A stretch of 64,000 bases of DNA from Bradyrhizobium elkanii WSM2783 (GCF_000472865.1 NZ_AXAP01000026.1:47539-111538); one strand, 5' to 3'; shown: positions 28,026 through 38,793, counted from the first letter of the stretch. Made by a program: numbers and translations. The notes: generated from the letters alone by a model not told the origin.

Positions 28026-29804
28026 TCAGCTCCCCCAGCGGGACAGAAATCCGCGCCAGCCGCCGGCCTGGGCCTTTGGCGGCCCGATCTGCTCGGAAAA
28101 TTCGTCGCGGGTGCCGTCTTCCTCGATCCCGGGATCGTCGGGGGCGCGGACGATGGGAATTACCGCCGGAATCGGCGCCGGCGGCGTTTTGGGGATGTCC
28201 TGGCGGTCGCGGAACAATGGCGCCACCGCTTCGGGCGATGATTCGGCTGGGGCCGGCTGTGGAGCTGGCGGGGCGGATGCCGTCACCGACGGGGCGGGCG
28301 CTGGTTCCACCGGGGCCGGGGATGCGGCCGGCGGCGTGTTGTCCTGCGGGGCGGGCGGCGCTGCTTCAACCGGTTTTATGATGTCGACCGGCTTTTCGGC
28401 CACTCGCTCGAGCGGTTTCGCGGGCGGCGCGGGCGGGGCTTCCTTCGGCAGCTCGATCCGCTTCGAGGCCAGCATCGCTTCCTCGAACGGCGAGGATTCG
28501 ATCGCCGGGCCCTTGTCGGACGGGAGCGCGGCGACCGGGGTCTGCCACTGGAAGGCATCGAGCCGGCCGGTGACCGGCGAGACCGGCCGCCAGCGGTCGC
28601 TGACATAGCCGTCCGCGGTCCAGGCCGGATCGTGCAGCGCGCGCACCGCGCGCAAGGTCCAGGCGCGGGCCCGGCCGCTGTCGCCATGCTCGGTGCGCTC
28701 GATCTCGGCCATCAACAGCGCCACGCGCTGGGTCGGTGCGGCGATGAACGGCGTCAGCGCCTCGCGTGCTTTGGCGAATTCGGCGGCGTCGATCGCCGCG
28801 CGCGCGATCGCGAGCGCGCCCTCGATATTATCAGGCGTCTTCGCCGCCAGCGTCTCGACCCGCACCAGCCGCTGCCGCGCGGAGTCCCCGAGCTTCACAT
28901 GCGCATAGGCATCGGCGAGCTCGGGATGCGGCTGCGACAGCCACGCGGTCTCGACGATCTTCATCGCGCGCCGAACCTGATGCGCCTCGCTCTCATATTT
29001 GGCGGCAAGCGCCGCGGCCGGGATCAGCGTCGGCGCAAGCTTGATCGCCTCCATCACGCTCTCGCGCGACAAATCGCGGTCGACGGTCTCGAGCTCCAGC
29101 GCGCGTGCCGTGAGCAGCACGCCGCGCTGCCGCCGATAGGTCGCCTTGTCGATCAAGCCGGAGCTCTGGTTGTTGTCGAGGATCGAAAGCGCGCCGGCCC
29201 AGTCGCCCTTGGCGCAGCAGAAGCCGAGCACGGCCTGCGAGGCCCAAGGCGAGGACGGCGAAACCTTCAGCGCCTCTTCCGCGATCATGACCGCGGCAAC
29301 CGCATCGTCCGAACGCTGCGCCTCGATGAACAGGCCGCGCAAGCCGAGCAGCCGCGTATCCTCGCGCTCGGCCATTGCACGGAACGCGCGCTGCGCCCCC
29401 TCGCGATCGCCATCGAGCTGCGCCGATTGCGCATGGAGGAGAAGCGTCAGCGGATCGCTGCCGGCGTGACGCCGCGCGGTTTCCGCATGGTGCCGCGCCG
29501 CCGTCGAATCGCCATGACCGATCGCGAGCAGCCCTTGAGTGATCGCATGACGGCCACGGGCATGACGGCGCTCGCGCCGGCCGCGCCGGATGCGGGCCGG
29601 CACCCGCCACAGCCAGGACAGGATCGACCAGACGATGACGGCCACGACCGCGACGATGCCGAGCCCCAGTGCGAACACGGGCAGCGTGGTTACCGCGCGC
29701 CCGCCGCCCCAGGACAGCACGACATCGCCGGGCTGGTCGGCGACCCAGGCCGCGCCGGCCGCGGCAAGCGCGATCAATACGAGAAACAGAATGATCCGGA
29801 TCAT
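28026..29804 (-). CDS. hemY: Haem biosynthesis-associated TPR protein HemY
   Basis: 592 residues from the ATG at 29804. Two N-terminal membrane helices (about 2-20 and 40-62) are separated by DQPGDVVLSWGG, the HemY_N signature. A TPR-rich helical region follows (e.g. HAETARRHAGSDPLTLLLHA, AQRAFRAMAERED), then a long Pro/Ala-rich tail (about 480-592). This is the alphaproteobacterial/enterobacterial HemY, not protoporphyrinogen oxidase; its exact step is not settled. It starts 7 bp after the mitofilin gene, in operon with hemD. Confidence 0.94.
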   Translation of the reverse strand: MIRIILFLVLIALAAAGAAWVADQPGDVVLSWGGGRAVTTLPVFALGLGIVAVVAVIVWSILSWLWRVPARIRRGRRERRHARGRHAITQGLLAIGHGDSTAARHHAETARRHAGSDPLTLLLHAQSAQLDGDREGAQRAFRAMAEREDTRLLGLRGLFIEAQRSDDAVAAVMIAEEALKVSPSSPWASQAVLGFCCAKGDWAGALSILDNNQSSGLIDKATYRRQRGVLLTARALELETVDRDLSRESVMEAIKLAPTLIPAAALAAKYESEAHQVRRAMKIVETAWLSQPHPELADAYAHVKLGDSARQRLVRVETLAAKTPDNIEGALAIARAAIDAAEFAKAREALTPFIAAPTQRVALLMAEIERTEHGDSGRARAWTLRAVRALHDPAWTADGYVSDRWRPVSPVTGRLDAFQWQTPVAALPSDKGPAIESSPFEEAMLASKRIELPKEAPPAPPAKPLERVAEKPVDIIKPVEAAPPAPQDNTPPAASPAPVEPAPAPSVTASAPPAPQPAPAESSPEAVAPLFRDRQDIPKTPPAPIPAVIPIVRAPDDPGIEEDGTRDEFSEQIGPPKAQAGGWRGFLSRWGS

Positions 29805-29811
29805 GGAGAAC

Positions 29812-31086
29812 CTACTGTCCGGCCTTCGCGAGCCCAGCCATGGCGTTGTCGGCAAACGTTCGCGAGGCCGCCAGCGCTGCGGCGCGCGCTTCGACTTTTT
29901 CGAGCCACGCTTGCGCCGCCGTGCGATCGGCGGGCGCCAGCGTCATCAGTTCGCGCTGCGCCTCGCCGAGATCGTTGCGCAGTGCGGCCTGGGTGATGCG
30001 CGCAACCACGCTGCCGCGATCGGTACCCGTCGCATCGGTGCGCTCGATGCGCACGAGCTTGGCCGCACCCGCTTGCAGGCGATCGACGATGCCGGTGCCG
30101 GTGGTGGCCGCGGCCGACGGCGGGGGCGGCGCAAGCCTTGGCACGATCTCGAGCAGCTCGCGGCAGAGCGCGCCGGCGCTCGGCACGCCGGAGGCCGCGA
30201 ACGCATCGAGCGGCTTGAGCGCATCAGGGTTTTCCGCAAACTGCTTGGCGGCCTCAAGCGGCGCGGCATAGGCATCGCCGTGACGGACCGCGACATCGAG
30301 CAGCGATGCGGCAACCACGCGGCGCAGCGGCAGATCGTCAGCTAGCTTTGCATCGGCTGCGCCCACTTCCGCGATCTTGTTGCCTTGCTGGGCGAGCTCA
30401 GCCGTTTGCTTCCGTACCGCGCTCTCGATTCTTGAAATCCGATCGTTGACTGCTGACAGATCCGGCGTGGACGCGGACCCATCGCGTGGCATCGATTTCA
30501 CCTGATCGATCGCCGTGGCCAGCTTGTCCGATTGCGCGCGTGATGCCGCAAGTTCGCCGCGCAGCGCATTCGCGGATTTCTCCAGCCCGTCGATCCGCGC
30601 GGCCAGTGCCTGATCGCTTGAAGCCTGCCTGCCGATCTTCGCTTCGACGCCTGCGACGCGCCCCGTAAGCTCGTCGATGGCGCCGGCGCTAAGCTGCGGC
30701 ACAGGCGGCTGCGCCGGTTGTACCGCGGGCCAGCCGAGCAACCAGCCAACGCCGATCACCAGCGCGGCAGCGACAGCGCCCGAAACAGGCGCAATCACCC
30801 AGGGCGAGATCGGCCGAGGCGGAGGTTCGGCGGAGGAGGGTTCCGGATCCGGCGCGGCTGCAGCCGTCTCCATCGCAGGCTCGGGTTGCGGCGCCGCCTC
30901 GGCGGCGGCCGCTTCACCGCTCACATTTTCGCTATCCGCCTGAGCGCTATCCATGTTCACGGGATCCGTCTTGGGCGGTTCGCTCGACACCTCGGTCGCC
31001 TTGAGATCGATGGTTGGCGGCGCGCGCCGCGACCGGGCGGAGGAATCCGCCGTCGATTCGGTGTCTTCGGGCCTCTCATCGACCAT
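29812..31086 (-). CDS. Mitofilin/Mic60-like inner-membrane protein
   Basis: 424 residues. A disordered, acidic, Ala/Pro/Glu-rich N-terminus (1-93), one transmembrane helix (about 96-119, WVIAPVSGAVAAALVIGVGW), a coiled coil (about 130-235, with repeated Leu/Ala heptads), and a C-terminal helical mitofilin-like part (RRVVAASLLDVAVRHGDAYAA...). This architecture and its place between hemD and hemY match the bacterial Mic60 homologues that shape intracytoplasmic membranes. Role in membrane shaping is by family. The promoter-proximal gap to hemD holds three tandem repeats. Confidence 0.88.
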   Translation of the reverse strand: MVDERPEDTESTADSSARSRRAPPTIDLKATEVSSEPPKTDPVNMDSAQADSENVSGEAAAAEAAPQPEPAMETAAAAPDPEPSSAEPPPRPISPWVIAPVSGAVAAALVIGVGWLLGWPAVQPAQPPVPQLSAGAIDELTGRVAGVEAKIGRQASSDQALAARIDGLEKSANALRGELAASRAQSDKLATAIDQVKSMPRDGSASTPDLSAVNDRISRIESAVRKQTAELAQQGNKIAEVGAADAKLADDLPLRRVVAASLLDVAVRHGDAYAAPLEAAKQFAENPDALKPLDAFAASGVPSAGALCRELLEIVPRLAPPPPSAAATTGTGIVDRLQAGAAKLVRIERTDATGTDRGSVVARITQAALRNDLGEAQRELMTLAPADRTAAQAWLEKVEARAAALAASRTFADNAMAGLAKAGQ

Positions 31087-31131
31087 GCAGCGGTTCCCTT
31101 GACTGTTGATACGCCGAAACCGGGAAAGCCA

Positions 31132-31178
31132 AGACTTTACCAGAACGAGACTTTACCAGAATAAGACTTACCAGAATC
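31132..31178. repeat. Three 16-bp tandem repeats in hemD-mitofilin gap
   Basis: Unit AGACTTTACCAGAA plus two bases, starting at 31132, 31148 and 31164 (period 16; the third has lost one T). It lies 46 bp upstream of the mitofilin start and 20 bp after the hemD stop, so it would be in the operon transcript. Confidence 0.85.
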
Positions 31179-31198
31179 GGACCGTTCTCTTAAGCCAA

Positions 31199-31936
31199 TC
31201 AGGGCCGCAAAGCACGCGTCAGGGCTTCGAACAGGGCATTTTCGTCTGGCGAGGCGGCGGTGACGACCTGGGTGGCTCCGGCCTCGAGCAGGACGGCGGC
31301 AACAGCAGCCGAAATGCAGCAATGCGGCAGCGCCAGGGCCGATATTTCGAGGCCTTCGGCCCGCGCCGCATCGAGAAATGCCCGCGCGCTGCGGCGGGAA
31401 TAATGCAGCACGGCCTCGATACCACCAGCAATGAAAGCGTCACACACCGGACGCGGCAGTCCCGCCACCGGGCTCATCCGGTATGTCGTGCGGGTTATGA
31501 CCGTAAAGCCGGCATCGCCCAGCTCGCCGGCGAGATCGCGCGAAAGATCGGCACCCGCGAGATAAAGCAAGGTTGCCGCCTTTTTCAGTTTCTTTGCTTT
31601 CCTGTGCGCCCGCACGAGCTCGTAGAGTGCGGTGGCATCCCCGTCGGCGCTTGCCACCTCGCCAAATCCGGCCTCGCGGGCCGCGGCGGCGGTATGCTCT
31701 CCGACCGCAAACAGCGGCAGGCGAAGCAGCGCATGGCCGGCGAGCTGGGGCGCAGCGGCGCGCAGCGCGTTGGCGCTGGTGACGATGACAGCGTCATAGT
31801 CCGCGGCATCGTCTTCCTGGAACGGCAGCACCTCGAACCGCAGCACCGGTGCGAGCAATACCTCAAAACCCAGGCTGCGCAGGCTATGGGCAGTGGCCTC
31901 ACCATCTCCTTGCGGGCGCGTGACAAGAACGGCCAT
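31199..31936 (-). CDS. hemD: Uroporphyrinogen-III synthase
   Basis: 245 residues from the ATG at 31936; the frame upstream to 32041 is non-conserved. The start MAVLVTRPQGDGEATAHSL and the middle FAVGEHTAAAAREAGFGEV and LYLAGADLSRDLAGEL patterns are those of HemD, a low-identity two-domain family. The enzyme closes hydroxymethylbilane with D-ring inversion to uroporphyrinogen III, the branch point to haem, sirohaem and B12. First gene of hemD-mitofilin-hemY; divergent from tsaD over 134 bp. Confidence 0.92.
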   Translation of the reverse strand: MAVLVTRPQGDGEATAHSLRSLGFEVLLAPVLRFEVLPFQEDDAADYDAVIVTSANALRAAAPQLAGHALLRLPLFAVGEHTAAAAREAGFGEVASADGDATALYELVRAHRKAKKLKKAATLLYLAGADLSRDLAGELGDAGFTVITRTTYRMSPVAGLPRPVCDAFIAGGIEAVLHYSRRSARAFLDAARAEGLEISALALPHCCISAAVAAVLLEAGATQVVTAASPDENALFEALTRALRP

Positions 31937-32070
31937 CTTCAGGCTTTCGGGAGCGACATTTGGGGCAGAACCGACGATTGCACGCTGTGACCTCACAATG
32001 CTACCGAGTGACGGAACGGAAGATAGCACGCGAAATAGCACAAGGACCGAACTTGGGTAGCGACACGCCG

Positions 32071-33144
32071 ATGCTGGTGTTGGGAATAGAGACCACCTGC
32101 GATGAAACCGCAGCCGCTGTGGTCGAGCGCCAGAGCGACGGCAGCGGACGGATTCTGTCCAACATCGTGCGCTCGCAGACAGAAGAGCATGCGCGCTTCG
32201 GCGGCGTGGTGCCGGAGATCGCCGCGCGCGCCCATGTCGACCTGCTCGACGGTATCATCGATCGCGCCATGAAAGAGGCTGATGTCGGCTATGCGCAATT
32301 GTCCGCCGTCGCTGCTGCCGCAGGTCCTGGCCTGATCGGCGGCGTCATCGTCGGCCTCACCACGGCAAAGGCGATCGCGATGGTGCACGACACGCCGCTG
32401 ATCGCGGTGAACCATCTGGAAGCGCATGCGCTGACGCCGCGGCTCACCTGTGCATTGGCGTTTCCTTATTGCCTGTTCCTGGCCTCCGGCGGCCACACCC
32501 AGATCGTCGCCGTGGTCGGCGTCGGCCAGTATGTGCGGCTCGGCACCACCGTCGATGACGCCATGGGCGAGGCCTTCGACAAGATCGCAAAGATGCTGTC
32601 GCTGCCCTATCCGGGCGGGCCGGAGGTGGAACGCGCGGCAGAAGGCGGCGACGCCTCGCGCTTTGCATTTCCGCGGCCAATGCTCGGCCGTCCCGACGCC
32701 AATTTCTCGCTGTCGGGCCTGAAGACCGCCGTGCGCAACGAGGCGAGCCGACTGGCGCCGCTGGAGCCGCAGGATGTCAGCGACCTCTGCGCCGGTTTTC
32801 AGGCCGCGGTGCTGGAATCGACCGCGGACCGGTTGAGCGTCGGTTTGAGATTGTTCCAGGAGCAATTCGGTCCGCCCCGTGCGCTGGTCGCGGCCGGCGG
32901 CGTCGCCGCCAATCACGCGATCCGCGGCGCGCTGCAGGATGTCGCCGCCAAGGCGCAGACGACGCTGATCATTCCGCCACCGGCGCTCTGCACCGACAAT
33001 GGCGCGATGATCGCCTGGGCCGGCGCCGAGCGGATGGCGCTCGGCCTCACCGACACAATGGATGCGCCCCCGCGCGCCCGCTGGCTGCTCGACGCCAACG
33101 CCAGGGCGCCCGCGGGCTACGCCAACACCCGCGCGGGATTCTGA
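32071..33144 (+). CDS. tsaD: tRNA N6-adenosine threonylcarbamoyltransferase
   Basis: 357 residues from the ATG at 32071. ASKHA-fold motifs: LGIETTCDETAAAVV (start), VNHLEAHALTPRL (metal His pair HxxxH), LFLASGGHTQIV, GEAFDKIAKMLSLPYPGGP, and VAAGGVAANHAIR. It transfers the threonylcarbamoyl group to A37 of ANN-decoding tRNAs, with TsaB and TsaE, which are not here. The stretch after it is a repeat, then gpsA on the same strand. Confidence 0.97.
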   Translation: MLVLGIETTCDETAAAVVERQSDGSGRILSNIVRSQTEEHARFGGVVPEIAARAHVDLLDGIIDRAMKEADVGYAQLSAVAAAAGPGLIGGVIVGLTTAKAIAMVHDTPLIAVNHLEAHALTPRLTCALAFPYCLFLASGGHTQIVAVVGVGQYVRLGTTVDDAMGEAFDKIAKMLSLPYPGGPEVERAAEGGDASRFAFPRPMLGRPDANFSLSGLKTAVRNEASRLAPLEPQDVSDLCAGFQAAVLESTADRLSVGLRLFQEQFGPPRALVAAGGVAANHAIRGALQDVAAKAQTTLIIPPPALCTDNGAMIAWAGAERMALGLTDTMDAPPRARWLLDANARAPAGYANTRAGF

Positions 33145-33178
33145 GATGTTTGAAGGATCACGCCGCAGGCGCCGTGCC

Positions 33179-33323
33179 ACCTCGCCCCACTTGCGGGGAG
33201 AGGTCGGATTTGCGCATAGCGCAAATCCGGGTGAGGGGGAGCCTCCGCGCACACCTCACTTTGCGGATTCGCGGAGAGCTGCCCCTCACCCCAACCCTCT
33301 CCCCGCAAGAGCGGGGAGAGGGA
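33179..33323. repeat. Intergenic repeat, two-hairpin CCCC...GGGGAGAGG type
   Basis: Left hairpin CCCCACTTGCGGGGAGAGG, a GATTTGCGC/GCGCAAATC pair, and right hairpin CTCTCCCCGC/GCGGGGAGAG. Member of the same family as 34742, 49353, 51861, 53434 and 55038. Between tsaD and gpsA. Confidence 0.8.
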
Positions 33324-33342
33324 GTTCAGATGAGTCTGCCTG

Positions 33343-34323
33343 ATGCCGGCGCATCAATCCGTCGGTGTGATCGGCGCGGGCGCGTGGGGCACGGCGCTCG
33401 CGGCCGTCGCGGCGCGGGCCGGTCGCGATGTCGTGCTCTATGCGCGCGACGCGGCGCACGCTGCGCAGATCCAGGCGACGCGCACCAATCCAAGACTTCC
33501 CGGCGTGCCTCTCGAATCCAGCGTCAAGGTCACCGCCGACATTGCGGCGGCTGCCCGCACCGATCTCATCCTCGTCGTAACCCCCGCACAGCATTTGCGT
33601 GCGGCTGTCATGCATCTGGCGCCCCGACTTGTAGCGGCGACGCCCGTAATCGCCTGCGCCAAGGGCATCGAGCGCGGCACCCACAAGTTCATGACCGACG
33701 TGATTGCGGAGGCCGCACCCGATGCGACGCCGGCGATATTGTCGGGACCAAGCTTCGCCGACGATGTCGCGCGCGGGCTTCCAACAGCGGTGACGCTGGC
33801 GACGAGAGATGAATCCCTGGCGAGCGCGCTGGTGCAGGCGCTGGGGTCGCCGACCTTCCGGCCCTATCACACGACCGATGTCCGCGGCGTCGAAATCGGC
33901 GGTGCCGCCAAGAACGTGCTGGCGATCGCGGCCGGCATCGTGGCTGGCCGCGAGCTCGGCGCGTCAGCGCTTGCCGCACTGACCACGCGCGGCTTCAGCG
34001 AACTGGCGCGGCTCGGACGTGCGTGCGGCGCACGCGCCGAAACCTTGGTGGGACTGTCCGGCCTCGGGGACCTGATCCTGACCTGCTCCAGCCCGCAGTC
34101 GCGCAATTTCGCGCTCGGCATTGCGCTCGGCCGCGGGGAAGAGCCGCCAGCCGGCAAGCTTGCCGAAGGCATGTTCACTGCACCGGTGCTGATCGAGCTT
34201 GCGGCTTCGCAAAATATCGAGATGCCGGTATCAAATGCGGTCGCAGCGATCCTTACCAGGCAATTGACGATCGATGCTGCGATCGAGGGCCTGTTGACGC
34301 GGCCGTTCAAGGCGGAGGGATGA
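33343..34323 (+). CDS. gpsA: NAD(P)H-dependent glycerol-3-phosphate dehydrogenase
   Basis: 326 residues. The N-terminal dinucleotide fold VGVIGAGAWGTALA, the conserved CAKGIERG and LSGPSFADDVARGLPTAV, the catalytic Lys in EIGGAAKNVLAIAAGI and the GLSGLGDLILTCSSPQSRN signature are all present. It reduces dihydroxyacetone phosphate to sn-glycerol 3-phosphate for phospholipid synthesis. The last codons overlap the ATG of the EVE-domain gene (ATGA), indicating coupled translation. Confidence 0.97.
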   Translation: MPAHQSVGVIGAGAWGTALAAVAARAGRDVVLYARDAAHAAQIQATRTNPRLPGVPLESSVKVTADIAAAARTDLILVVTPAQHLRAAVMHLAPRLVAATPVIACAKGIERGTHKFMTDVIAEAAPDATPAILSGPSFADDVARGLPTAVTLATRDESLASALVQALGSPTFRPYHTTDVRGVEIGGAAKNVLAIAAGIVAGRELGASALAALTTRGFSELARLGRACGARAETLVGLSGLGDLILTCSSPQSRNFALGIALGRGEEPPAGKLAEGMFTAPVLIELAASQNIEMPVSNAVAAILTRQLTIDAAIEGLLTRPFKAEG

Positions 34324-34739
34324 CGATGGCGTACTGGCTGGTGAAATCCGAACCGTCGGTATGGTCCTGGGACCAGCAGGTCGCGAAGGGCGCCAAGGGT
34401 GAGGCCTGGACCGGCGTGCGCAACTTCACCGCGCGCCAGAATCTCGTGAACATGAAGAAGGGCGACAAGGCTTTCTTCTATCACTCCAACGAGGGCAAGG
34501 AGATCGTCGGCATCGCCGAGATCATCAAGGAGGCCTATCCCGACCCGACCGACAAGACCGGTAAATTCGTCTGCGTTGACATCAAGGCCGACAAGCCCTT
34601 GAAGACGCCGGTGACGATCGGAGCGATCAAAGCCGAGAACAAGCTCGCCGATATGGCGCTGGTCAAATATTCGCGCCTGTCGGTGCAGCCCGTGACCGCG
34701 GACGAGTGGAAGATCGTCTGCAAGATGGGCGGGCTCTGA
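34320..34739 (+). CDS. EVE domain-containing protein
   Basis: 139 residues from the ATG at 34320, which overlaps the gpsA stop and has GGAGGG in front; a second ATG at 34326 is also possible. The EVE (PUA-fold) signature is complete: YWLVKSEPSVWSWD, WTGVRNFTARQNLVNMKKGD, FFYHSNEGKEIVGIAEI, then LVKYSRLSVQPVT. These small proteins bind modified nucleic-acid bases; the ligand is unknown. Co-transcription with gpsA is implied. Confidence 0.95.
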   Translation: MTMAYWLVKSEPSVWSWDQQVAKGAKGEAWTGVRNFTARQNLVNMKKGDKAFFYHSNEGKEIVGIAEIIKEAYPDPTDKTGKFVCVDIKADKPLKTPVTIGAIKAENKLADMALVKYSRLSVQPVTADEWKIVCKMGGL

Positions 34740-34741
34740 AA

Positions 34742-34886
34742 CCCTCTCCCCTTGTGGGAGAGGGTGCGGTCGCGAAGCGAGCGCGGGTGAGGGGTTCTCT
34801 CCGCAAACGCCTGTGTTCGTGGTGGGCAAACCCCTCATCCGTCGCGGACTTCGTCCGCGCCACCTTCTCCCACAAGGGGAGAAGGA
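34742..34886. repeat. Intergenic repeat, CCCTCTCCCC...GGGGAGAAGG type
   Basis: Left hairpin CCCTCTCCCCTTGTGGGAGA, right end CTTCTCCCACAAGGGGAGAA. Between convergent EVE and topoisomerase IB genes; may serve as terminator. Confidence 0.8.
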
Positions 34887-34893
34887 AAAAAGA

Positions 34894-36042
34894 TCAAACC
34901 GCCGCTGCGGTCACCACCTGCGCCAATAGCTGTTCTCGCTTGGCTTGCGTTCGATAGCCTTTCATGGTCGCGGCGAAACGCTCCAGGATGCCGTCCTCGA
35001 AGGCGGTGACGATGGTGTCGTGGACATAGCTCTTGCGGCAGATCGCGGGCGTATTGGAGAGCTCATCGGCGGCCGCGCGCACCGCTTCAAGCACCTGCTT
35101 CTTGCGGCCGCGGGCGCTGGAGGCCGGCGTGATCCGCGACAGCGATTCCAGCACGACCGCGGAGGCCATCAGCGTGCGAAAATCCTTCAGCGAAATCTTG
35201 ATGCCGGCGATCTCGCGCAGGAACGCATTCACCGCCGTGGTCGACGCCGCACGCACGGTGCCGGACCTGTCGCGATACTGGAACATGCGCTTGCCCGGCA
35301 CGCTCCGCAGGATGCCGATCGCGCGCACCAGCTTGGCCGCGTCGCATTCCTTGCGCACGGCCTTGCCGCCCTTGGCCTTGAAGGTCAGGACCACGCAGTC
35401 GTCCTCGAGCGTGACGTTCGACTTCAAGAGCGTGGTGGCGCCGCGGGTGCCGTTAAGCCGCGCATAGGATTCATTGCCCGGGCGTATCGCCGTGCGCGCG
35501 ATCAGTTCGATCACCGCCGACAGCGCAAATTCGCGCGTCGGCTCATCGCCGGACAGATATTTCGAGACGTTGCGCCGGATCTTCGGCAGCGCCCCCACCA
35601 GCTTTGCCAGCCGATGCGCCTTGCGGTGCTCGCGGACCTTCTCCCAGTCGGCGTGATAGCGGTATTGCAGCCGTCCCGCGGCATCGCGGCCGATCGCCTG
35701 CAGATGCGAACTCGGATCGTGGGAGTAGCGGACCTCGCGATAGGCGGGCGGTACCGCCATCGCATGGAGGCGGCGGATGGTACGGGCGTCGCGGATGTGC
35801 GAGCCGTTGGCGCGAACAAATGAATAGATCTTGCCGCGCTTGACACGGCGGATGGTGAGCAGAGCCTGGTCGCCGAGCTTGAGGCCAAGTTCCGCAGCCA
35901 GTTCCTTCACCGAGCCCTTGACGGTGATCTTCTGCTTGGGAGTGGGCAGCTTGGTCGGCCATTGGCCCAGTGCTTTCGCCAGCGGCAGGATCGGATCGGC
36001 GGAAACGGGCCGCGTAGCCACAAAATTCTGCTGATCCATCAT
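34894..36042 (-). CDS. Type IB (poxvirus-like) DNA topoisomerase
   Basis: 382 residues. The catalytic set is visible: Arg in RTAIRPGNES, the Lys loop TFKAKGGKAVRKE, Arg in SLKDFRTLMAS, and the nucleophilic Tyr339 in NTPAICRKSYVH. The N-terminal part (to about 100) with GSHIRDARTIRRLHAMAVPPAY matches the bacterial TopIB DNA-clamp domain. It would relax supercoils via a 3'-phosphotyrosyl link. Many Proteobacteria carry it as a non-essential enzyme. Divergent from acsA across 384 bp. Confidence 0.95.
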   Translation of the reverse strand: MMDQQNFVATRPVSADPILPLAKALGQWPTKLPTPKQKITVKGSVKELAAELGLKLGDQALLTIRRVKRGKIYSFVRANGSHIRDARTIRRLHAMAVPPAYREVRYSHDPSSHLQAIGRDAAGRLQYRYHADWEKVREHRKAHRLAKLVGALPKIRRNVSKYLSGDEPTREFALSAVIELIARTAIRPGNESYARLNGTRGATTLLKSNVTLEDDCVVLTFKAKGGKAVRKECDAAKLVRAIGILRSVPGKRMFQYRDRSGTVRAASTTAVNAFLREIAGIKISLKDFRTLMASAVVLESLSRITPASSARGRKKQVLEAVRAAADELSNTPAICRKSYVHDTIVTAFEDGILERFAATMKGYRTQAKREQLLAQVVTAAAV

Positions 36043-36426
36043 GACCGTTGACGCCTTGGCTCCACTGGTTTTCGGTAATGCCGATTTTTATGGCTTGGTT
36101 CCGGAGGCTGTTGGCCTCGGGAACGCCATTTAGGGGGTTACTCCGGCTTTTGCGAGTCGCGAATCAGTCATTAAGGGTGCCTAAATACCGTTCATGGGTG
36201 CCATTCGCGCGATAACGTTGATTTTGACCTCGCTCAAAACGTGATTTTGATCTGTTCGCTCAACTGCGGGCAACGAGTTCAATAAGGCTCCGGCACAAGA
36301 AGCCGACCAAGGTCCAAGACACCAGCGCTTGTCCGGGTATTGTCCGGCGACGCATAATCACCGTAACCATGAAGATGGCCCGCAACACCGGGATCACGCG
36401 GGCCGGATGTCGAGTGGAGGGGATAA
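36043..36426. promoter_or_regulatory. Intergenic region between topoisomerase IB and acsA
   Basis: 384 bp without a supportable gene, less GC-rich than the surroundings. It holds a perfect inverted repeat TTTTGA-N6-TCAAAA at 36222-36239, followed by a second GATTTTGAT at about 36243. The GGAGGGG ribosome site of acsA is at about 36416. The inverted repeat may bind a regulator of acetate use; it lies some 190 bp before acsA. Confidence 0.45.
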
Positions 36427-38379
<1,953 letters not shown>

Positions 38380-38400
38380 CACCGCGGCAGGGGGGAGTTC

Positions 38401-38793
38401 ATGGGGTTGCACTTTGGTCGTCTTGCCGCCGCGGCGCTGATCGCCGCGGCCGGTCTCATGATCGGCATGCCGAGCGTGCGCGCGGCGAATCTCGACGATG
38501 CCTGCGGGGGGCCGGAGAAGATCACCTGCAACTCGGCACTGTTCTGTCGCAAGGAGGCCGGACAGTGCGGGGTCGCGGATGCCAAGGGCACCTGCGAAAA
38601 AGCTCCGGCTTTTTGCATCCGGATTCACCGGCCGGTTTGCGGTTGCAACGGCAAGACCTATCCGAACGAGTGCGAAGCGCGGCATGTCAAGGTCGCGGTC
38701 GATTATACCGGCCCTTGCAAGAAGGCACCGGGTGCCGCCGAGCCGAAGCCGGAGAAGTCGCCCACGACCAAGAAGAAAAAATCGAGCAAGTAG
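38401..38793 (+). CDS. Exported Kazal-domain cysteine-rich protein
   Basis: 130 residues. Signal peptide 1-28 (hydrophobic core to SVRA). Ten cysteines; residues 65-106 form a Kazal-type unit (C72, C80, C82, then NGKTYPNEC91 and TGPC106). A Lys/Pro-rich tail ends in KKKKSSK. Kazal domains inhibit serine proteases in eukaryotes; in bacteria they occur in small secreted proteins whose targets are mostly unknown. It is 21 bp after acsA on the same strand, so may be on its mRNA, but a functional link is not evident. Confidence 0.85.
   Translation: MGLHFGRLAAAALIAAAGLMIGMPSVRAANLDDACGGPEKITCNSALFCRKEAGQCGVADAKGTCEKAPAFCIRIHRPVCGCNGKTYPNECEARHVKVAVDYTGPCKKAPGAAEPKPEKSPTTKKKKSSK

Noticed and set aside
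34320..34739. EVE-domain gene considered as a partner of the HNH nuclease
   Set aside because: It is 22 kb away, overlaps gpsA, and has native base composition; no link beyond the fold.
36222..36239. Considered as a FixK/FnrN box
   Set aside because: Half-sites read TTTTGA/TCAAAA with 6-bp spacing; the expected pattern is TTGAT-N4-ATCAA.
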